In this document: positions 1-11,243 of the stretch, in pieces | Layout: each line of letters starts with the position of its first letter | Numbering within the stretch: position 1 is the stretch's first letter | Assembly (NCBI GenBank): GCA_021521415.1 | Contig: JAIQDT010000027.1 | Span: 3,991,001-4,055,000 of the forward strand | Direction: 5' to 3' | DNA: 64,000 nt | Source: Bidens hawaiensis | Lineage: Eukaryota; Streptophyta; Magnoliopsida; Asterales; Asteraceae | The notes under the pieces: model-generated | Told to the model about the DNA's origin: nothing | The model's input: only the letters and a program-made list of their open reading frames with translations | Database searches by the model: none | Translations under genes and position numbers: made by a program

Positions 1-420
1 CATACCTCTAATGTATTTTGACGGTTTGTTGGCTTTCGTGGTTTTCGGTGCTTGGTTAGCCCTTCGAAAAGGTGAGGATACTTTTTCATCATTTAATCCT
101 CGCGTTCCCAAGTGAACTCTGGTCCACCTCTTGAGTTCCATCGAACTTTAACGATGGGAATCTTGCTGTGTTTGCGTGTTTTGGTTTCCCAATCCAAAAC
201 TTCAAATGGTTCTACGGTGAAGCGTAATAGTTCATCAACTTACAACTCGCCCAAAGGAACTGCTTATGTTTCGTTAGAAAGGCATTTCTTAAAGTTGGAT
301 ACATGGAAAACGTTATATACGCCATTGAGTTCCGTTGGTAAGTCCAATCGGTACGCTACCAGACCAATACGTTCAGTTATCCGGTATGGGCCAGTGTATC
401 GTGGGTTGAGTTTATTCGCA
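1..420 (-). pseudogene. T1 integrase C-terminus and chromodomain (partial, frameshifted)
   Basis: Reverse translation between about 420 and 60 gives the [18 protein letters not shown] segment, then VYNVFHVSNFKKCL, then a chromodomain ending in [17 protein letters not shown] and KKYPHLF. In chromoviruses this region follows the DDE core and tethers the integration complex to chromatin. The same stretch in T2 is at 9589-10035. At least one in-frame stop lies between NFKKCL and the chromodomain. Recognition of the family is firm; the exact borders are not. Confidence 0.75.
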
Positions 421-1298
421 TTCCAAAGCGAACTTTACCTTTCCAAGGTGAAACTTTCAGCAAAACCATGTCATCCACTTGGAATTCCAGAGGTTTTCGG
501 CGCTTGTCGACGTAACTCTTTTGGAGATTTCGTGCTGCTACCATGCGATTCCGGATTTGGACAATCTTTTCTGAGGTTTCGAGCATTAGTTCGGAACCAG
601 TGATTTGGCTATCACCTACTTCTGCTAAGCTAAGTGGCGATCGACACATTCGTCTGTACAACGCTTAAAACGGCGCTGCTTTAATACTGGCGTGGTGGGG
701 TTCCCATCTCTTTCAAAAAATCCAATACGCATGCACGCAACATGTCTTCCAAAGTTTGAATGGTGCGTTCACTTTGCCCGTCCGTTTGAGGATGGTATGC
801 TGTGCTTATATCGAAACGGGTGCCTAGCGCGCTCTGTAGTGACTTCCAAAAGTGTAAAGTGAAACGAGAATCTCGATAAGATATGATTGAGACAGGCACT
901 CCGTGTCTAGACACTACTTCTTTCATGTAGATGCGAGTCAGTCTTTCCATCTTGTCTGATTCCTTGATTGCTAAGAAAAGCACAGACTTAGTCAACCGGT
1001 CAACGATCACCCAGATGGTATCGCATCCCGTCGGTGTTTTGGGCAGTCCCGTGATGAAATCCATGGAAATGTGTTACCATTTCCACGTCGGGATTTCCGG
1101 TTGCTGTAATAGTCCGGATGGTTTTTGATATTCCACCTTGACTCTTGCACAGGTTAAACATTTGCTCACGTAGGTGGCAATGTCGGCTTTCATGTTTGGC
1201 CACCAGTAAAGTTTCTTTAGGTCATGGTACATTTTATCTGAGCCAGAGTGAATGGAATATCGGGACTTGTGTGCCTCATCCATCACCAGATTTCTCAA
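377..1298 (-). pseudogene. T1 integrase zinc-binding and DDE core (three broken pieces)
   Basis: Three minus-strand frames, 1298-1074, 1064-681 and 661-377, together cover the integrase. The first holds the HHCC region ([20 protein letters not shown], then KCLTCARVK). The second holds the core: [11 protein letters not shown] with the first Asp, a degraded second-Asp motif (SYRDSRF where T2 has SDRDSRF) and GQSERTIQ with the Glu. The third carries the segment leading to the DNA-binding C-terminus. The breaks between the frames are frameshifts relative to T2 (9966-10922), so no full enzyme could be made. Confidence 0.8.
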
Positions 1299-1424
1299 GT
1301 CTCCGTATCGAGGGACCCAAATCCGGTTTTCGAACTATCGGACCCCGTCCGGTTTGGTTTCAAGCTGCTTCTCCATGCCCCGCATGGGTTCGGATGGAAG
1401 GTTATCGTCTTTCAAAGCTTCGAG

Positions 1425-2139
1425 TTAAGCATCACGAATCTGATCAGGTAAGTTGGTATGAATCGTGAGTTGTAGTGCTCTCACTCGTCTAGGCTTATCG
1501 GTTTCCTTTTTGCTGAGAGCATCGGCCACTACATTGGCCTTGCCAGGGTGATACTTGTTGGCACAATCATAATCCTTAAGTAGCTTGACCCAACGACGCT
1601 GTCGCATGTTCATCTCCTTTTTATAGTAGATTTGTTGGAGACTGTTGTGGTAGGTGTAAATGCTGATTTTGGTACCATACAAGTAATGTCTCCTTATCTT
1701 AAGGGCAACACCACAGCTCCGAGTTCCATGTCATGGGTCGTATAGTTCTTCTCGTGTATCCGTAGCTGTCGAGAGGCATATGCTATCACCTTCTGGAGTT
1801 GCATTAACACGCAGTCGAGACCTTGTATCGATGCATCACAGTGTCCTTCAAAATTTTTTGTTCCCTCGGGGAGGGCTAGGATAGGCGCGCTACGGAGTTT
1901 TGTTTTTAAAAGTTGGGATGCTGTCTCCTGCGTTTCACCCTAAATGTACTTAGTACCCTAGTGTGTCAGTACGGTGAGAGGTTGAGCAATCTTCGAAAAT
2001 CCTTCGATGAAACGTCGATAGTAGCCAGCCAGTCCTAGGAATTGTCGCACCTCAGTCGGGGTCTTAGGTGCTTCATAGTATTTAATGGCCTCTACCTTAC
2101 CTGGGTCGACATGGATACCACTCTAATTGATCACATGTC
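1425..2139 (-). pseudogene. T1 RNase H region (degraded)
   Basis: The frame at 1682-1425 reads through [35 protein letters not shown], the end of the RNase H and connection region typical of chromoviral pol, and matches T2 at 10953-11231. Upstream, 1683-2139 shows the same homology in broken frames: [10 protein letters not shown] near 2030-2000 and the [15 protein letters not shown] catalytic segment near 1835-1800. Many substitutions and frameshifts are present. Confidence 0.7.
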
Positions 2140-2873
2140 CTATGAAGTGAACCTCGTGAACCAAAATTCGCATTTCGAAATATTAGCGTATAGTTGTTCC
2201 TTGTTTAGCAACTCCAGGATTAATCTCAGGTGTTCTTCATGTTCTGTCTTGTTCTTGGAGTAGACGAAGATATCATCGATGAAGACAATAACAAATTTTT
2301 CAAGGTACGCCTTGCATACACTGTTCTTGAGGTCCATGAATACAGCTGGTGCATTGGTTAAGCCAAAAGGCATAACCTAAAACTCATAGTTACCGTACCG
2401 AATTATGAATGTAGTCTTCGAAATGTCTTCTTCATGCACTCTTAATTGATGGTAACCAGATCTCAGATCGATCTTCGAGTAGTAACTCGATATTTGAAGC
2501 TGGTCGAAAAGATCATCAATTCGGGGTAGGGGATAACGGTTCTTGACCGTCACTTTGTTCAACTCTCGGTATTCGATGCACATGCGGAAAGTCCCGTCCT
2601 TCTTTCGGACAATTAGGACAGGGGCTCCCCATGGTGATGAGCTGGGTCGGATGAAACCTTTATCCAACAAGTCTTGCAACTGAGTGGACAACTCCTGAAG
2701 TTCCGCCGATGGAAACAATACGGGGCTCGTGCTATAGGTGCAGCAACGGGTACTAAGTCGATTTGGAACTCGACTTGTCGAATGGGTTGGAGTCCTGGCA
2801 CATCTTCTTGGAAGACTTTGGGAAAATCTCGCACAATCGGAATATCTTCGATCCGCAGGTTTCTCAATAACAT
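2140..2873 (-). pseudogene. T1 reverse transcriptase (broken)
   Basis: Minus-strand pieces 2873-2613, 2718-2377 and 2373-2140 form one RT palm and fingers region: [19 protein letters not shown], then [63 protein letters not shown] and the catalytic FIDDIFVYS, the usual plant chromovirus form of the YxDD box. A single stop codon at 2377-2379 interrupts the frame just before the PFGLTNAP motif, and a frameshift lies near 2700. The catalytic aspartates are kept although the gene is broken. Confidence 0.85.
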
Positions 2874-3149
2874 GGGCTAAAATCTCCAGATGACCCTTTC
2901 GTAAATATTTATGCGCTTAATGAGGGTGATGATGCTAGTAGTCATGACGCTCTTCTCACCCTGTACCGAGATGATATCGCCGGAAGGAGTAGTGATGTGA
3001 ACTATCTTTTCATGGCATATAATCTCAGCTCTCATCTCGGATAGCCAGTCCATGCCGACAATAACGTCGAAACTACCAAGTGTAAAGGGTATGAGATCGA
3101 TATCAAAAGGTATGACCCGACAGTTTCAATTTACATCCAGCTAGTACAA

Positions 3150-3568
3150 GAATTGTTTCTATGGACTTACCGTCAGCTTATTCAACAGGAAACTTAGCAT
3201 CTAGCGGGGTTGGAGTTAAGTCTAAGAGTTTACTGAAAGGCTTTCGATACAAAACTCCTATCAGCTCCAGTGTCAAACAAAATAGAAGCAAAACAGTCGT
3301 TCACAGAAAACTTACCGGTAACCACATTTGGATTGTTGCGGGCCTCGCCCGATCCAATGACGAAAGCTCTACCTTTACTACCATTTGCGTTACTGTTATT
3401 GCCTCCATTGCTCTCATTCTGCTTCAGTTTTGGACAATCCTTCCTGAAGTGACCCTCCTGACCACACTCAAAGCACCCTTTCGTTGTTGCAGGCTTTTTA
3501 GGAGCACCCTTACCCGCTAGGTCTCCCCTATAGTCCTTGGCCTGATGACCCAATTTTTTGCATCGCAA
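3150..3568 (-). pseudogene. T1 gag zinc knuckle and aspartic protease
   Basis: The frame 3568-3230 contains a CX2CX4HX4C knuckle (CFECGQEGHFRKDCPK), then an Asn/Gly-rich linker, RAFVIGSGEARNNP and the protease active site [13 protein letters not shown]. It matches T2 residues between the second knuckle and the DTG triad. The knuckle is intact here but has lost its last Cys in T2. The frame is lost after KAF. Confidence 0.8.
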
Positions 3569-4523
3569 ACACTTGATACGGTCGCATGGGCCAGCATGGT
3601 GATAGTTGCAGTTGTTGCACTTTGGGTACTTTCCAGCATAGCCACTCGAACCCTCTCCGCCACCATTGTTGTTGTTGTTGGAACTCTGATTATTGAAGTT
3701 CCGAGTGAGTTCGGGTCTACGGTGGTGTTGTTGCTGTGGAGGGTTCGATGATGAGAACCTTGTGTGTCAAACTTCCTCTTTCCATACCCGAAGTTGTTGT
3801 TGTCATTGTTCGAGTTGTAGCGAGTTTTAGAGGTGGAACCTCTAGGTGGTAACGCACCTTGTGCCACCGCTTGATCCGTTAGCTTGTGGGTTATTCGGAT
3901 CACTTGCTGAATAGCGGTTGGTTTAGAAGACGTCACCATTCCCAGAATCCGGGGTACCAAACCATCAATATACATCTCAATCCTCTTACTTGGCGAGGGT
4001 ACCATCCGCGTGCACATCACTGCCAGTTCGTGAGGACGGGTGGTGTAGGCTTCAATCTTAGAGCCCACCATCTTCACAGCCCAACATTCTAACTCTGGTT
4101 TGGAGATCTCCTCTCAAGGACAATACTCCTCTTGCATCATATTCTTGAATTCTTCCCAATTCATAGCATTTTCCAACTCCAATCCAAGTATTTGCACATT
4201 TGAATTCCACCAGGTGAGGGCAGAATCTTGCAACGTTCCGGCAGAAACTTGACCCTGCTGGCTGGTTGACAATTACACATCTCAAAAGCTGACACTGCCT
4301 TCTCGGCTCAACGCAGGAAACCTATGGCTCCCTCGTTGCCGTCGAACGAACTGGGTTGACAGTCTAAGTAATTCTTAAAAGTACAGACTCCGGCTTGACC
4401 ACCGGCTTGATTATGAATATGAGCAGCAAGAGCCACTGCCGCTTGGTCGTTTAGTAATGCTTGGAGTTCTGCTGCGGTTATGTTGATGTTACCGCAACCT
4501 CATCTAGCATTTCTTCCGGCCAT
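3517..4523 (-). pseudogene. T1 gag capsid region (frameshifted)
   Basis: Homologous to T2 gag. The start is near 4523 (Met-Ala-Gly-Arg), 60-70 bases below the end of ORF0. Visible segments include NITAAELQALLND, CTFKNYLDCQPSSF and EAYTTRPHELAVMCTRMVPSP. Several frame changes occur near 4270, 4080 and 3740. The second half is rich in Asn and Ser, as usual before the zinc knuckles. The protein would form the virus-like particle shell; no continuous frame remains. Confidence 0.75.
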
Positions 4524-4579
4524 TTCATCAAAATTACAACATACAATGTTAGACATGAACACAATGTTTCATATACAAT

Positions 4580-5229
4580 ACGCAACACGCTTCTGAGTGT
4601 GCTTCCTCCTTAGCCGGATCTTCCTCTGGGCCTTCCTCAAGATCCTCCTCTGGTTCTTCTACGTTCGGAGTAATATGTGCGTCTAGAGTGTTGCAGCGAG
4701 CTAGAGCAACCGCTGCATGGCCTCTTGTATCTCTAACTTCTTCCTGCAAGTCTATCATCTCTGATTGCATCTTGATCACTAGCTTCATTAGCTGAACATG
4801 TGCATCCTAAACTTCCTTCATGGCTTCAGTCAGGTAGAAAATTCTCTTCCTAGCCTCAGCTCCATCTCCTATAAATCCAGTAACATTCGCTCTCGTCGAG
4901 TGCATAATGTCAACTTCACGCTCTAAACAGGAGGCGAGAACTGTGAAAGCACGCTCCATAGGTTGGGTTAGAGGTGGTAGTGTGTTGAAGGTCATAGGAC
5001 AGCCCGGGAGAGGTAGTGGTGGAACTTGCTCATGATAAACCATCCGTTCGATCAAACTGGGTTACCAACTCCAGTTACCGTTGTCCTCATACACGTCTCC
5101 AGATGGGTGGTGCCTCTTCGGTGCAGGGGCTTCTAGTGTTGGGACTACTCGAGGTGGTGACGGGTTAGGAAGCCGCGGTTCCTTTCCTGGGGTGTGGGAC
5201 ACCGGGTCGGATGAAGATGACGTTGACAT
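4580..5229 (-). pseudogene. T1 ORF0: acidic coiled-coil protein upstream of gag (broken)
   Basis: Starts at the Met at 5229 (MSTSSSSDPVSHTPGKEPRL) and aligns with the intact 246-residue ORF0 of T2. It is now in three frames (5229-5062, 5055-4807, 4788-4580). The conserved parts are a Pro-rich N-terminus with PPRVVPTLEAPAPKR, a middle helical region and a Glu/Pro-rich acidic end (EEPEEDLEEGPEEDPAKEE). I do not recognise a domain. It lies between the PBS and gag, where most Tekay elements have only a leader. Confidence 0.65.
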
Positions 5230-5412
5230 CCCTACAGGATAAGACGTGTATAGTTTACGCGCGTATGAGTGAATGAGAAAAAAGAGATAAAGAAATTTAA
5301 TAGTTAAGTATAAATTATACATATATATATATATGCAGTGCGTATGATCATAACTAATGGGTCGTTGAGGTTATAGACTAGTATGAATGCAATTCTAGTT
5401 CGCTATAACCAA

Positions 5413-5429
5413 TGGCTCTGATACCAATC
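5413..5429 (-). promoter_or_regulatory. T1 primer binding site (initiator Met-tRNA type)
   Basis: In element sense the LTR end GGGTGTGACA is followed by GATTGGTATCAGAGCCA, the plant initiator methionine tRNA complement used by many plant LTR retrotransposons. It fixes the LTR edge at 5430. Confidence 0.9.
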
Positions 5430-6816
5430 TGTCACACCCTCAAAATACACCAACGGAGTTTTACCGTCAGAGGGTGTGAACTAACAGGATCGGAATCATT
5501 AGTTATAATAAAACACCATATTTAAAGTTTTCAAAACCAACAAGACGTCAAGTCTTAAATGAAATGCGGAAGCGTAAATTGTAAAGCAAAAAGATGGGCC
5601 ACACAGGACGACTTAAAAACCCAAGTTAGCAAGATAAAAATTAAAAGAAGTTTTTAAAGCAATGGTGTTCAGCGAATGCATGTCCTATACAGCGCGCCCG
5701 CCTCGGCTACCTAAGAATAACATACTAAAAGTGTCAACACAGGGTTGGTGAGTTCACAAGTTTATACAAATAAAGCGTTTGCATTTTAGCGTTACCAGAT
5801 AATGTTAAGTCAATTATATATCAATAGGTAGCTAACCTATCAAGCATGTATTACTAAGTGTTCGACACCGAAGCTGACTGTTTAGTTATTGCCTTGCCAC
5901 CATGTCAACCACGACCATGGTAAATGTGTTAGCCAAAATTACACCCACTCAACCTACAGTCGAGTTTAGAGTTGGGTGGGGTTTGTCAAACCCAGTAGTA
6001 CTACTCAAAGGTGACTCGCTATTATCCAAATATTAACTGGTTCGATGTTCCAAAGGACTTAGTTGGTTTGTTTGCCACTTAGCCTTAAAAGTGATATATA
6101 ATAAAGTAACAAAATCTACATTGTTGGAGTATGTTACCCCCCCCCCCCCTAATAAAAGCTTTTAAAAAGAATAAAAGGGGCCGTGAAACTCACTGTTTGC
6201 AAAGATAACAAAAGATCCGAGAAAAGTATGTTGATGATTAGTTATGCGTGTGAAAAAATAATAAGTATTAAACGTTACCATTGTACATTCCTAGTAAACT
6301 ATCTCCCACAAGGGCAAATAAGTCATAGACATAGCAAACATCGATCAACAATACACTTTTCCTGTTAACTTAAACAATTCATCAGCTAATTTATCGAGAC
6401 AGATTTTAACCCGACAAAATCACTATATTCAATAGATCATAATAAGTCAATAAAATCACCAAAAATCATCACAGAAGCACACGTGGGGTTAGGTTTCAAA
6501 AAATATTTTAATTATATTTTTATCACCTATGGTTTTCTCACAATGATCAAAACAATATAGTAATAACGCAACAGTCATTATCATGCGCAACAGAACGTTA
6601 TTTGTTATTCCCGTTACATGGTTAATCCAATTAATTCAAGACCAATGGATCAGGTTCCTAACTCAAATGATCAACTTCTAGAAGTGGAACCAACCCATTT
6701 GGTTTTGTCGTTTATGACATAAACTAATTACAAAACAGCCTACCAGCAGACTTCCCGAATCAGACTTAGACAACAGATTTGTAAAATAATAAAAACTAAC
6801 TTTTACTCGCCAAAAA
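5430..6816 (-). repeat. T1 5' LTR, first part (split by T2)
   Basis: Begins TGTCACACCC next to the PBS. The sequence stops matching the LTR family at 6816, where T2 starts, and resumes at 17700. It shares long blocks with the T2 LTRs, including a GGGTGGGGTTTGTCAAACCC region near 5980 and one copy of the CCCACAAGGGCAA unit near 6310 that is triplicated in T2. A run of 13 C lies at 6137-6149. Confidence 0.85.
6812..6816. repeat. Target site duplication of T2, left copy (AAAAA)
   Basis: AAAAA directly precedes the T2 LTR; the same five bases follow it at 17695-17699. Joining the flanks restores CCAAAAATTAC, matching CCAAAAATTGC in the intact LTRs, which proves insertion into the T1 LTR despite the simple sequence. 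Confidence 0.85.
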
Positions 6817-7149
6817 TATCATACCCTCAAAATCCACTAACGGAGTTTTACCGTCAGAGGGTGTGAACTAACAGGATCGGAATCATTAGTTATAATCAAA
6901 CCATAAAAACGTTTAAATGAAAATAAGTGCGGAAGCGTATAAACCAAAGACAAAAGTTACGTCACGCAGGACGACTTAAAAACCCAAGTAATAATAGTTA
7001 AAACATGTTTGCATATCAGAATGTTCAAAAACCATGCATGATCCTATACCGCGCGCCCGCCTCGGCTACTACCTGAGAATAACATACTAAAAGTGTCAAC
7101 ACGAGGTTGGTGAGTTCACAAGTTTATATAAAATAAAGCGTTTAGCGTT

Positions 7150-7199
7150 TACGTTCAGCGTTTTGCGTTCAGCGTTTTGCGTTAAGCGTTTTGCGTTAC
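7150..7199 (-). repeat. 14-bp tandem repeat (AGCGTTTTGCGTT unit) in T2 3' LTR
   Basis: Three AGCGTTTTGCGTT units follow a shorter GCGTTTAGCGTTTACGTT stretch. The partner LTR has only two units (near 15417-15443), so one unit was gained or lost after insertion. Confidence 0.8.
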
Positions 7200-7866
7200 C
7201 AGATAGTGTTATGTCAATTATATATCTATAGGTAGCTAGCCTATAAAACAAGTATTACTAAGTGTTAGACACCGAAGCTGACTGTTTATCATTTGCCTTG
7301 CCACCAGGTCTATCCCGACCATGGTATGTGTTTCCCAAGATTACACCCACTCGACCTCCAGTCGAGTTTAGCGTTGGGTGGGGTTTGTCAAACCCAGTAG
7401 TACTACTCAACAATGACTCGCTATTATCCAATATTAAACGGTTCGATGTGAATGAAGGACTTTAGTTATTGCGTTTGCCACTTAGTCTTTACAAGTGATA
7501 TATAATCTGTATTAACAAAATCTTAAATGCGTTTTCGGAGTATGTTATCTCCCCAAAGTGAAAAGCGTTAGAAAACAATTTAAAAAGCGGTAAGTGAACT
7601 CACTGTTTGCGAAGAATTCCCAAAAATAAATCACCAAAGGATGCGTGTCACAGAAAAACTCTCTCTAGCGTTCTAAAACAACAAAGAGATTTTTTTTCTA
7701 AGTGTCGGAACTATTATCGAGTCTCTAGACCCGGCACATAATACCTATGCACACAATGGGTTTCGTGTTTCGTTTGTGAATCGTGTGTGACTTTAACAAG
7801 TACATTTGTGATACATTACATGTGTGAGCAACTATTTATGTGTCATGTATTAATAATGTACATCAC

Positions 7867-8025
7867 TAGCAATTACTTCCCGTAAGGGCAATTTGGTCAC
7901 ACATAACAATTAACTAGCAATTATTCCCCGCAAGGGCAATTTGGTCAAAACACAACAATTATATAGCAAGTATTTCCCCACAGGGGCAATTTGGTCAAAA
8001 CATAACAATTAGCTAGCAATTATCA
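7867..8025 (-). repeat. Three 52-bp tandem units with CCCC-GGGG centre, T2 3' LTR
   Basis: Each unit reads roughly TAGCAATTATTCCCC, a 3-4 base spacer, GGGGCAATTTGGTCA, then AACACAACAATTA. The CCCC/GGGG pair could form a small stem. The partner LTR has the same three units; the older T1 LTR has one. Confidence 0.8.
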
Positions 8026-9473
8026 TGTTTCATGCATTTTCACAAAATTCAGCAGCTAGTTTCACCGAGACAGAAATTCTACTTGAAAGATTGTACTATT
8101 CCATCGATCATAGCATCTCAATTAATTTACCAAAAATAATCACTAAAGCATGCATGTGTTAGGTTTCCAGAACATATTTTATTTTATTTTTATTCCACAT
8201 AGATTTCTCATAATGATCAAAACACTACAGCAAGCTCATAACAGTCGAATTCATGCGCAACAGAATTTTATTTGAAATTCCCGTTAAATGAAAAATCCAA
8301 CTGATGCCAGACCACTTGGGTTAGGTTTCTAACTCAATAAGTCAACTTCAAGAAGTGGAACCAACCCAATTGGTCTCGTAGTTCATGAGATATAACATTT
8401 ACGAAACAACCTAACAGCAGGTCTAACAACTCAGCTTTGCACAACGTTTTTGTAAAATCATAAATGTTAACTTTTACACGTCCAAAAATTGCAAATTTAA
8501 ATTCTATAGAAACTAGACTCAACCTAGTTTACTGTAATATCAATAATCTCAACCAATTTTCACATTTACACCCTGTTACAGTCAATCAAACATCAACAAC
8601 ACAATCTGTCCAGAAACTGTTTGCATCCAAACTCAACACTTAACTATCTATGGACCACAAATCATTCATATAACATTCTAAACACCATAATCACTATCCA
8701 TGCACATCAATTACACATTACATACATGATTAGGGTTTTTGTTTGAACTCAAATCAAAGACACAACAATTAACATGTAACAATATCAATTCTAGTTATCA
8801 AATCATCATCAATACATCATCAAATCAAACAAAGATCATATGAACACAATATATGAATTTTACAGATTTTAGGGTTTATAATTAACCCATTCAAACTCAA
8901 AATTAAGCATGTAAAATACATAGGATAGTTGTTTATACCTTCCTAGCACCTTAATCTTCGATTAAACTTGAAAAATCTTGATTGTATGTGTGTGTATGAA
9001 GTTGACGGCTGCCAAAGGGATAGGAGGGAGGGCCGATCGGTCTAGAGGGAGAGAAGAGAAAGAGAGGCTAGGATTTTATAATATTATTAATAATAATCAT
9101 GTTACATCTAGGTCCCTCCACTTCCAAATGTTACTTTTCTAACTTAATTAAATTAGTTTGCACATTGAGTTAACGTTATATAACATGTTATCACATAACA
9201 CATAAGCCTAGCAGATAATTATCACATAATTATTGTTTTGACGGTTTTCGTTTATTCATCAATGGTTAGCGTCAACTCGTTTGCGTTTCGGTGCAATTCC
9301 CGAAAGACTACACATGTAGTAAGTGTTAAGCGTCATTTAAACCCTAGTTTAAATGTAATGAGGTGTGCGTTATAGATTCAGTGACCTTTAAGTTTGATTT
9401 GACGGAGTTGAGTTAACGGAGTTAACAGAGTTAACCTGAAATTGACGATTGTCACATCATTTCCATGTTAAAG

Positions 9474-9585
9474 AATTTTCGTCCCGAAAATTTGAGTCAA
9501 GTCGTGATGAGTGTCTGAAAAAGTAAGAAAAATTTTCAGTTTGTCATATCATCCCCTAGTAGAAAGAAATTTCGTCCCGAAATTT
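9474..9585 (-). other. T2 3' untranslated region with two TTTCG-GGA-CGAAA hairpins
   Basis: Between chromodomain and 3' LTR there are two small perfect inverted repeats: arms AATTTTCG/CGAAAATT at 9474-9481 and 9485-9492, and AAATTTCG/CGAAATTT at 9567-9574 and 9578-9585, each with a TCC (sense GGA) loop. T3 has the same hairpin at 32106-32122 just before its PPT. Confidence 0.7.
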
Positions 9586-9588
9586 AAT

Positions 9589-10035
9589 TCATACTTCCGG
9601 TGATTTCTGACGATTTGCCGAGTTTCGCAGTTTCCGGTGTTTGGTCAGCCCTTCAAAAAGGTGAGGATACTTTTTCATCATTTGATCCTCGCGTTCCCAC
9701 GTGAACTCCGGTCCACGTCTTGAGTTCCAACGAACCTTAACGATTGGAATTTTGCTGTGCTTGAGTGTTTTGGTTTCCCAGTCCAAAACTTCGACTGGTT
9801 CTTCAATGAAGCGCAATTGTTCATCAACTTGCAGTTTGTCCAAAGGAACTACTTGGGTTTCATCGGAAAGGCATTTCTTCAAATTTGATACGTGGAAAAC
9901 ATTGTATACACTGCTGAGTTCCGCTGGTAAGTCCGGTCGGTACGCCACCAGACCAACGCGTTCAGTTATCGGGTAAGGACCAACGTATAGTGGGTTGAGT
10001 TTTTTCGCTTCCCAAAGCGAACCACACCTTTCCAA
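9589..10035 (-). pseudogene. T2 integrase C-terminus with chromodomain
   Basis: A 148-residue open frame overlapping the end of the integrase frame in another phase. It reads [39 protein letters not shown], then the chromodomain: [32 protein letters not shown] and KKYPHLF. The chromodomain marks the element as a chromovirus and is thought to guide integration to heterochromatin. A frameshift near 10000 separates it from the integrase core. The C-terminal tail after PHLF has no known motif. Confidence 0.88.
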
Positions 10036-10922
10036 GGTGAGACTTTGAGTAACACTTGGTCATTCACTTGAAATTCGAGAGGTTTTCGGCGCTTGTCGGC
10101 GTAACTCTTTTGGTGATCTCGTGCCGCTGCCATGCGATTTCGGATTTGAACAATCTTTTCCGAAGTTTCGAGTACCAGTTCTGGACCAGTGATTTGTCTG
10201 TCACCCACCTCTGCCCAGCAGAGTGGTGATCGAAACTTCCGTCCGTACAGTGCTTCAAACGGCGCTGCTTTAATACTTGCGTGGTAGCTGTTATTATACG
10301 AAAACTCTACCAAAGGTAAGTGAGGTTCCCAACTTTTTCCGAAATCCAACACACATGCACGCAACATGTCCTCTAAGGTCTGAATAGTTCGTTCACTTTG
10401 CCCATCCGTCTGAGGATGGTATGCTGTGCTCATATCATGACGTGTGCCTAGTGCGCTTTGTAGTGACTTCCAAAAGTGCGAAGTGAAACGAGAATCTCGA
10501 TCAGAAATGATTGAGACAGGCACTTCGTGTCTAGACACTACTTCCTTCATGTAGACGCGAGTCAGTCTTTCCATTTTGTCCGATTCCTTAATCGCTAAAA
10601 AGTGTGCGGACTTAGTCAACCGGTCAACGATCACCCAGATGGTATCGCATCCCGTCGGTGTTTTAGGTAATCCCGTGATAAAATCCATTGAGATGTGTTC
10701 CCATTTCCACATTGGAAGTTCCGGTTGCTGTAGCAGGCCAGATGGTTTCTGGTATTCTATTTTGACTCTGGCCCAGGTCAAGCATTTGCTCACGTAGGTG
10801 GCAATGTCGGCTTTCATATTCGGCCACCAGTAAAGTGCCTTTAAGTCATGGTACATTTTATCTGAGCCAGGGTGGATAGAATATCGGGACTTGTGAGCTT
10901 CGTCCATCACTAGAGTTCTCAA
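9966..10922 (-). pseudogene. T2 integrase (HHCC and DDE core)
   Basis: A 318-residue open frame. The N-terminal zinc-binding part has [19 protein letters not shown] and KCLTWARVK; the first Cys of the usual CxxC pair is kept and the second is Trp. The core has [11 protein letters not shown] (Asp 1), [14 protein letters not shown] (Asp 2) and [14 protein letters not shown] (Glu), with spacing as in Ty3/gypsy integrases, then [19 protein letters not shown]. It loses frame after VRFGKRK. It would insert the cDNA into host DNA, but the damaged zinc site and the frameshift argue against activity. Confidence 0.88.
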
Positions 10923-10952
10923 CTCTCCGTATCGTGGAACCCAAATCCGGTT

Positions 10953-11231
10953 CTAAAAATATCGGACCCCGTCCGATTTGGTTTCAAGTTGCCTGTTCAT
11001 GCCCCGCATGAGTTCCGATGGAAGATTATCATCTTTCAAAGCTTCGAGTTGCGCCTCGCGAATTTGATCGGGTAAGTTGATATGAATCGTGAGTTGCAAT
11101 GCTCGCACTCGTCTGGGTTTATCTGTCTCTTTTCTGCTGAGAGCGTCGGCCACTACATTGGCCTTTCCAGGGTGGTACTTGATGGCACAATCATAATCCT
11201 TAAGCAGCTCGACCCAACGATGCTGTCGCAT
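10953..11231 (-). pseudogene. T2 RNase H C-terminal and connection region
   Basis: A 92-residue frame reading [33 protein letters not shown], the conserved end of the chromoviral RNase H, followed by a linker to integrase. A stop near 11244 separates it from the rest of RNase H. The [13 protein letters not shown] motif is diagnostic; function is lost by the break. Confidence 0.8.
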
Positions 11232-11243
11232 GTTCAGCTCCTT

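Larger units (their letters stand above)
6817..9456 (-). repeat. T2 3' LTR
   Basis: 2640 bp, from TATCATACCC (decayed TGTCACACCC) to GATTGTCACA. It matches 15080-17694 nearly throughout. It contains 14-bp repeats near 7150-7199, three tandem units of about 52 bp at 7867-8025 and a TATA-like TATAAAA (minus strand, 9074-9080). The U3 part is therefore short (about 0.37 kb) and R-U5 long. Confidence 0.92.

Noticed and set aside
112..603. 163-residue plus-strand frame at the left edge
   Set aside because: It is the antisense of the T1 integrase C-terminus and chromodomain; the same shadow appears at 9701-9976 in T2.
5413..5429. tRNA gene at the GGCTCTGATACCA stretches
   Set aside because: Only the 3'-end complement of initiator Met-tRNA is present, next to an LTR edge; these are primer binding sites (also at 15063, 26424, 54730, 58547).
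6137..6149. Poly-C run as a G-quadruplex or functional site
   Set aside because: A single homopolymer absent from related LTRs; more likely slippage or an assembly artefact.
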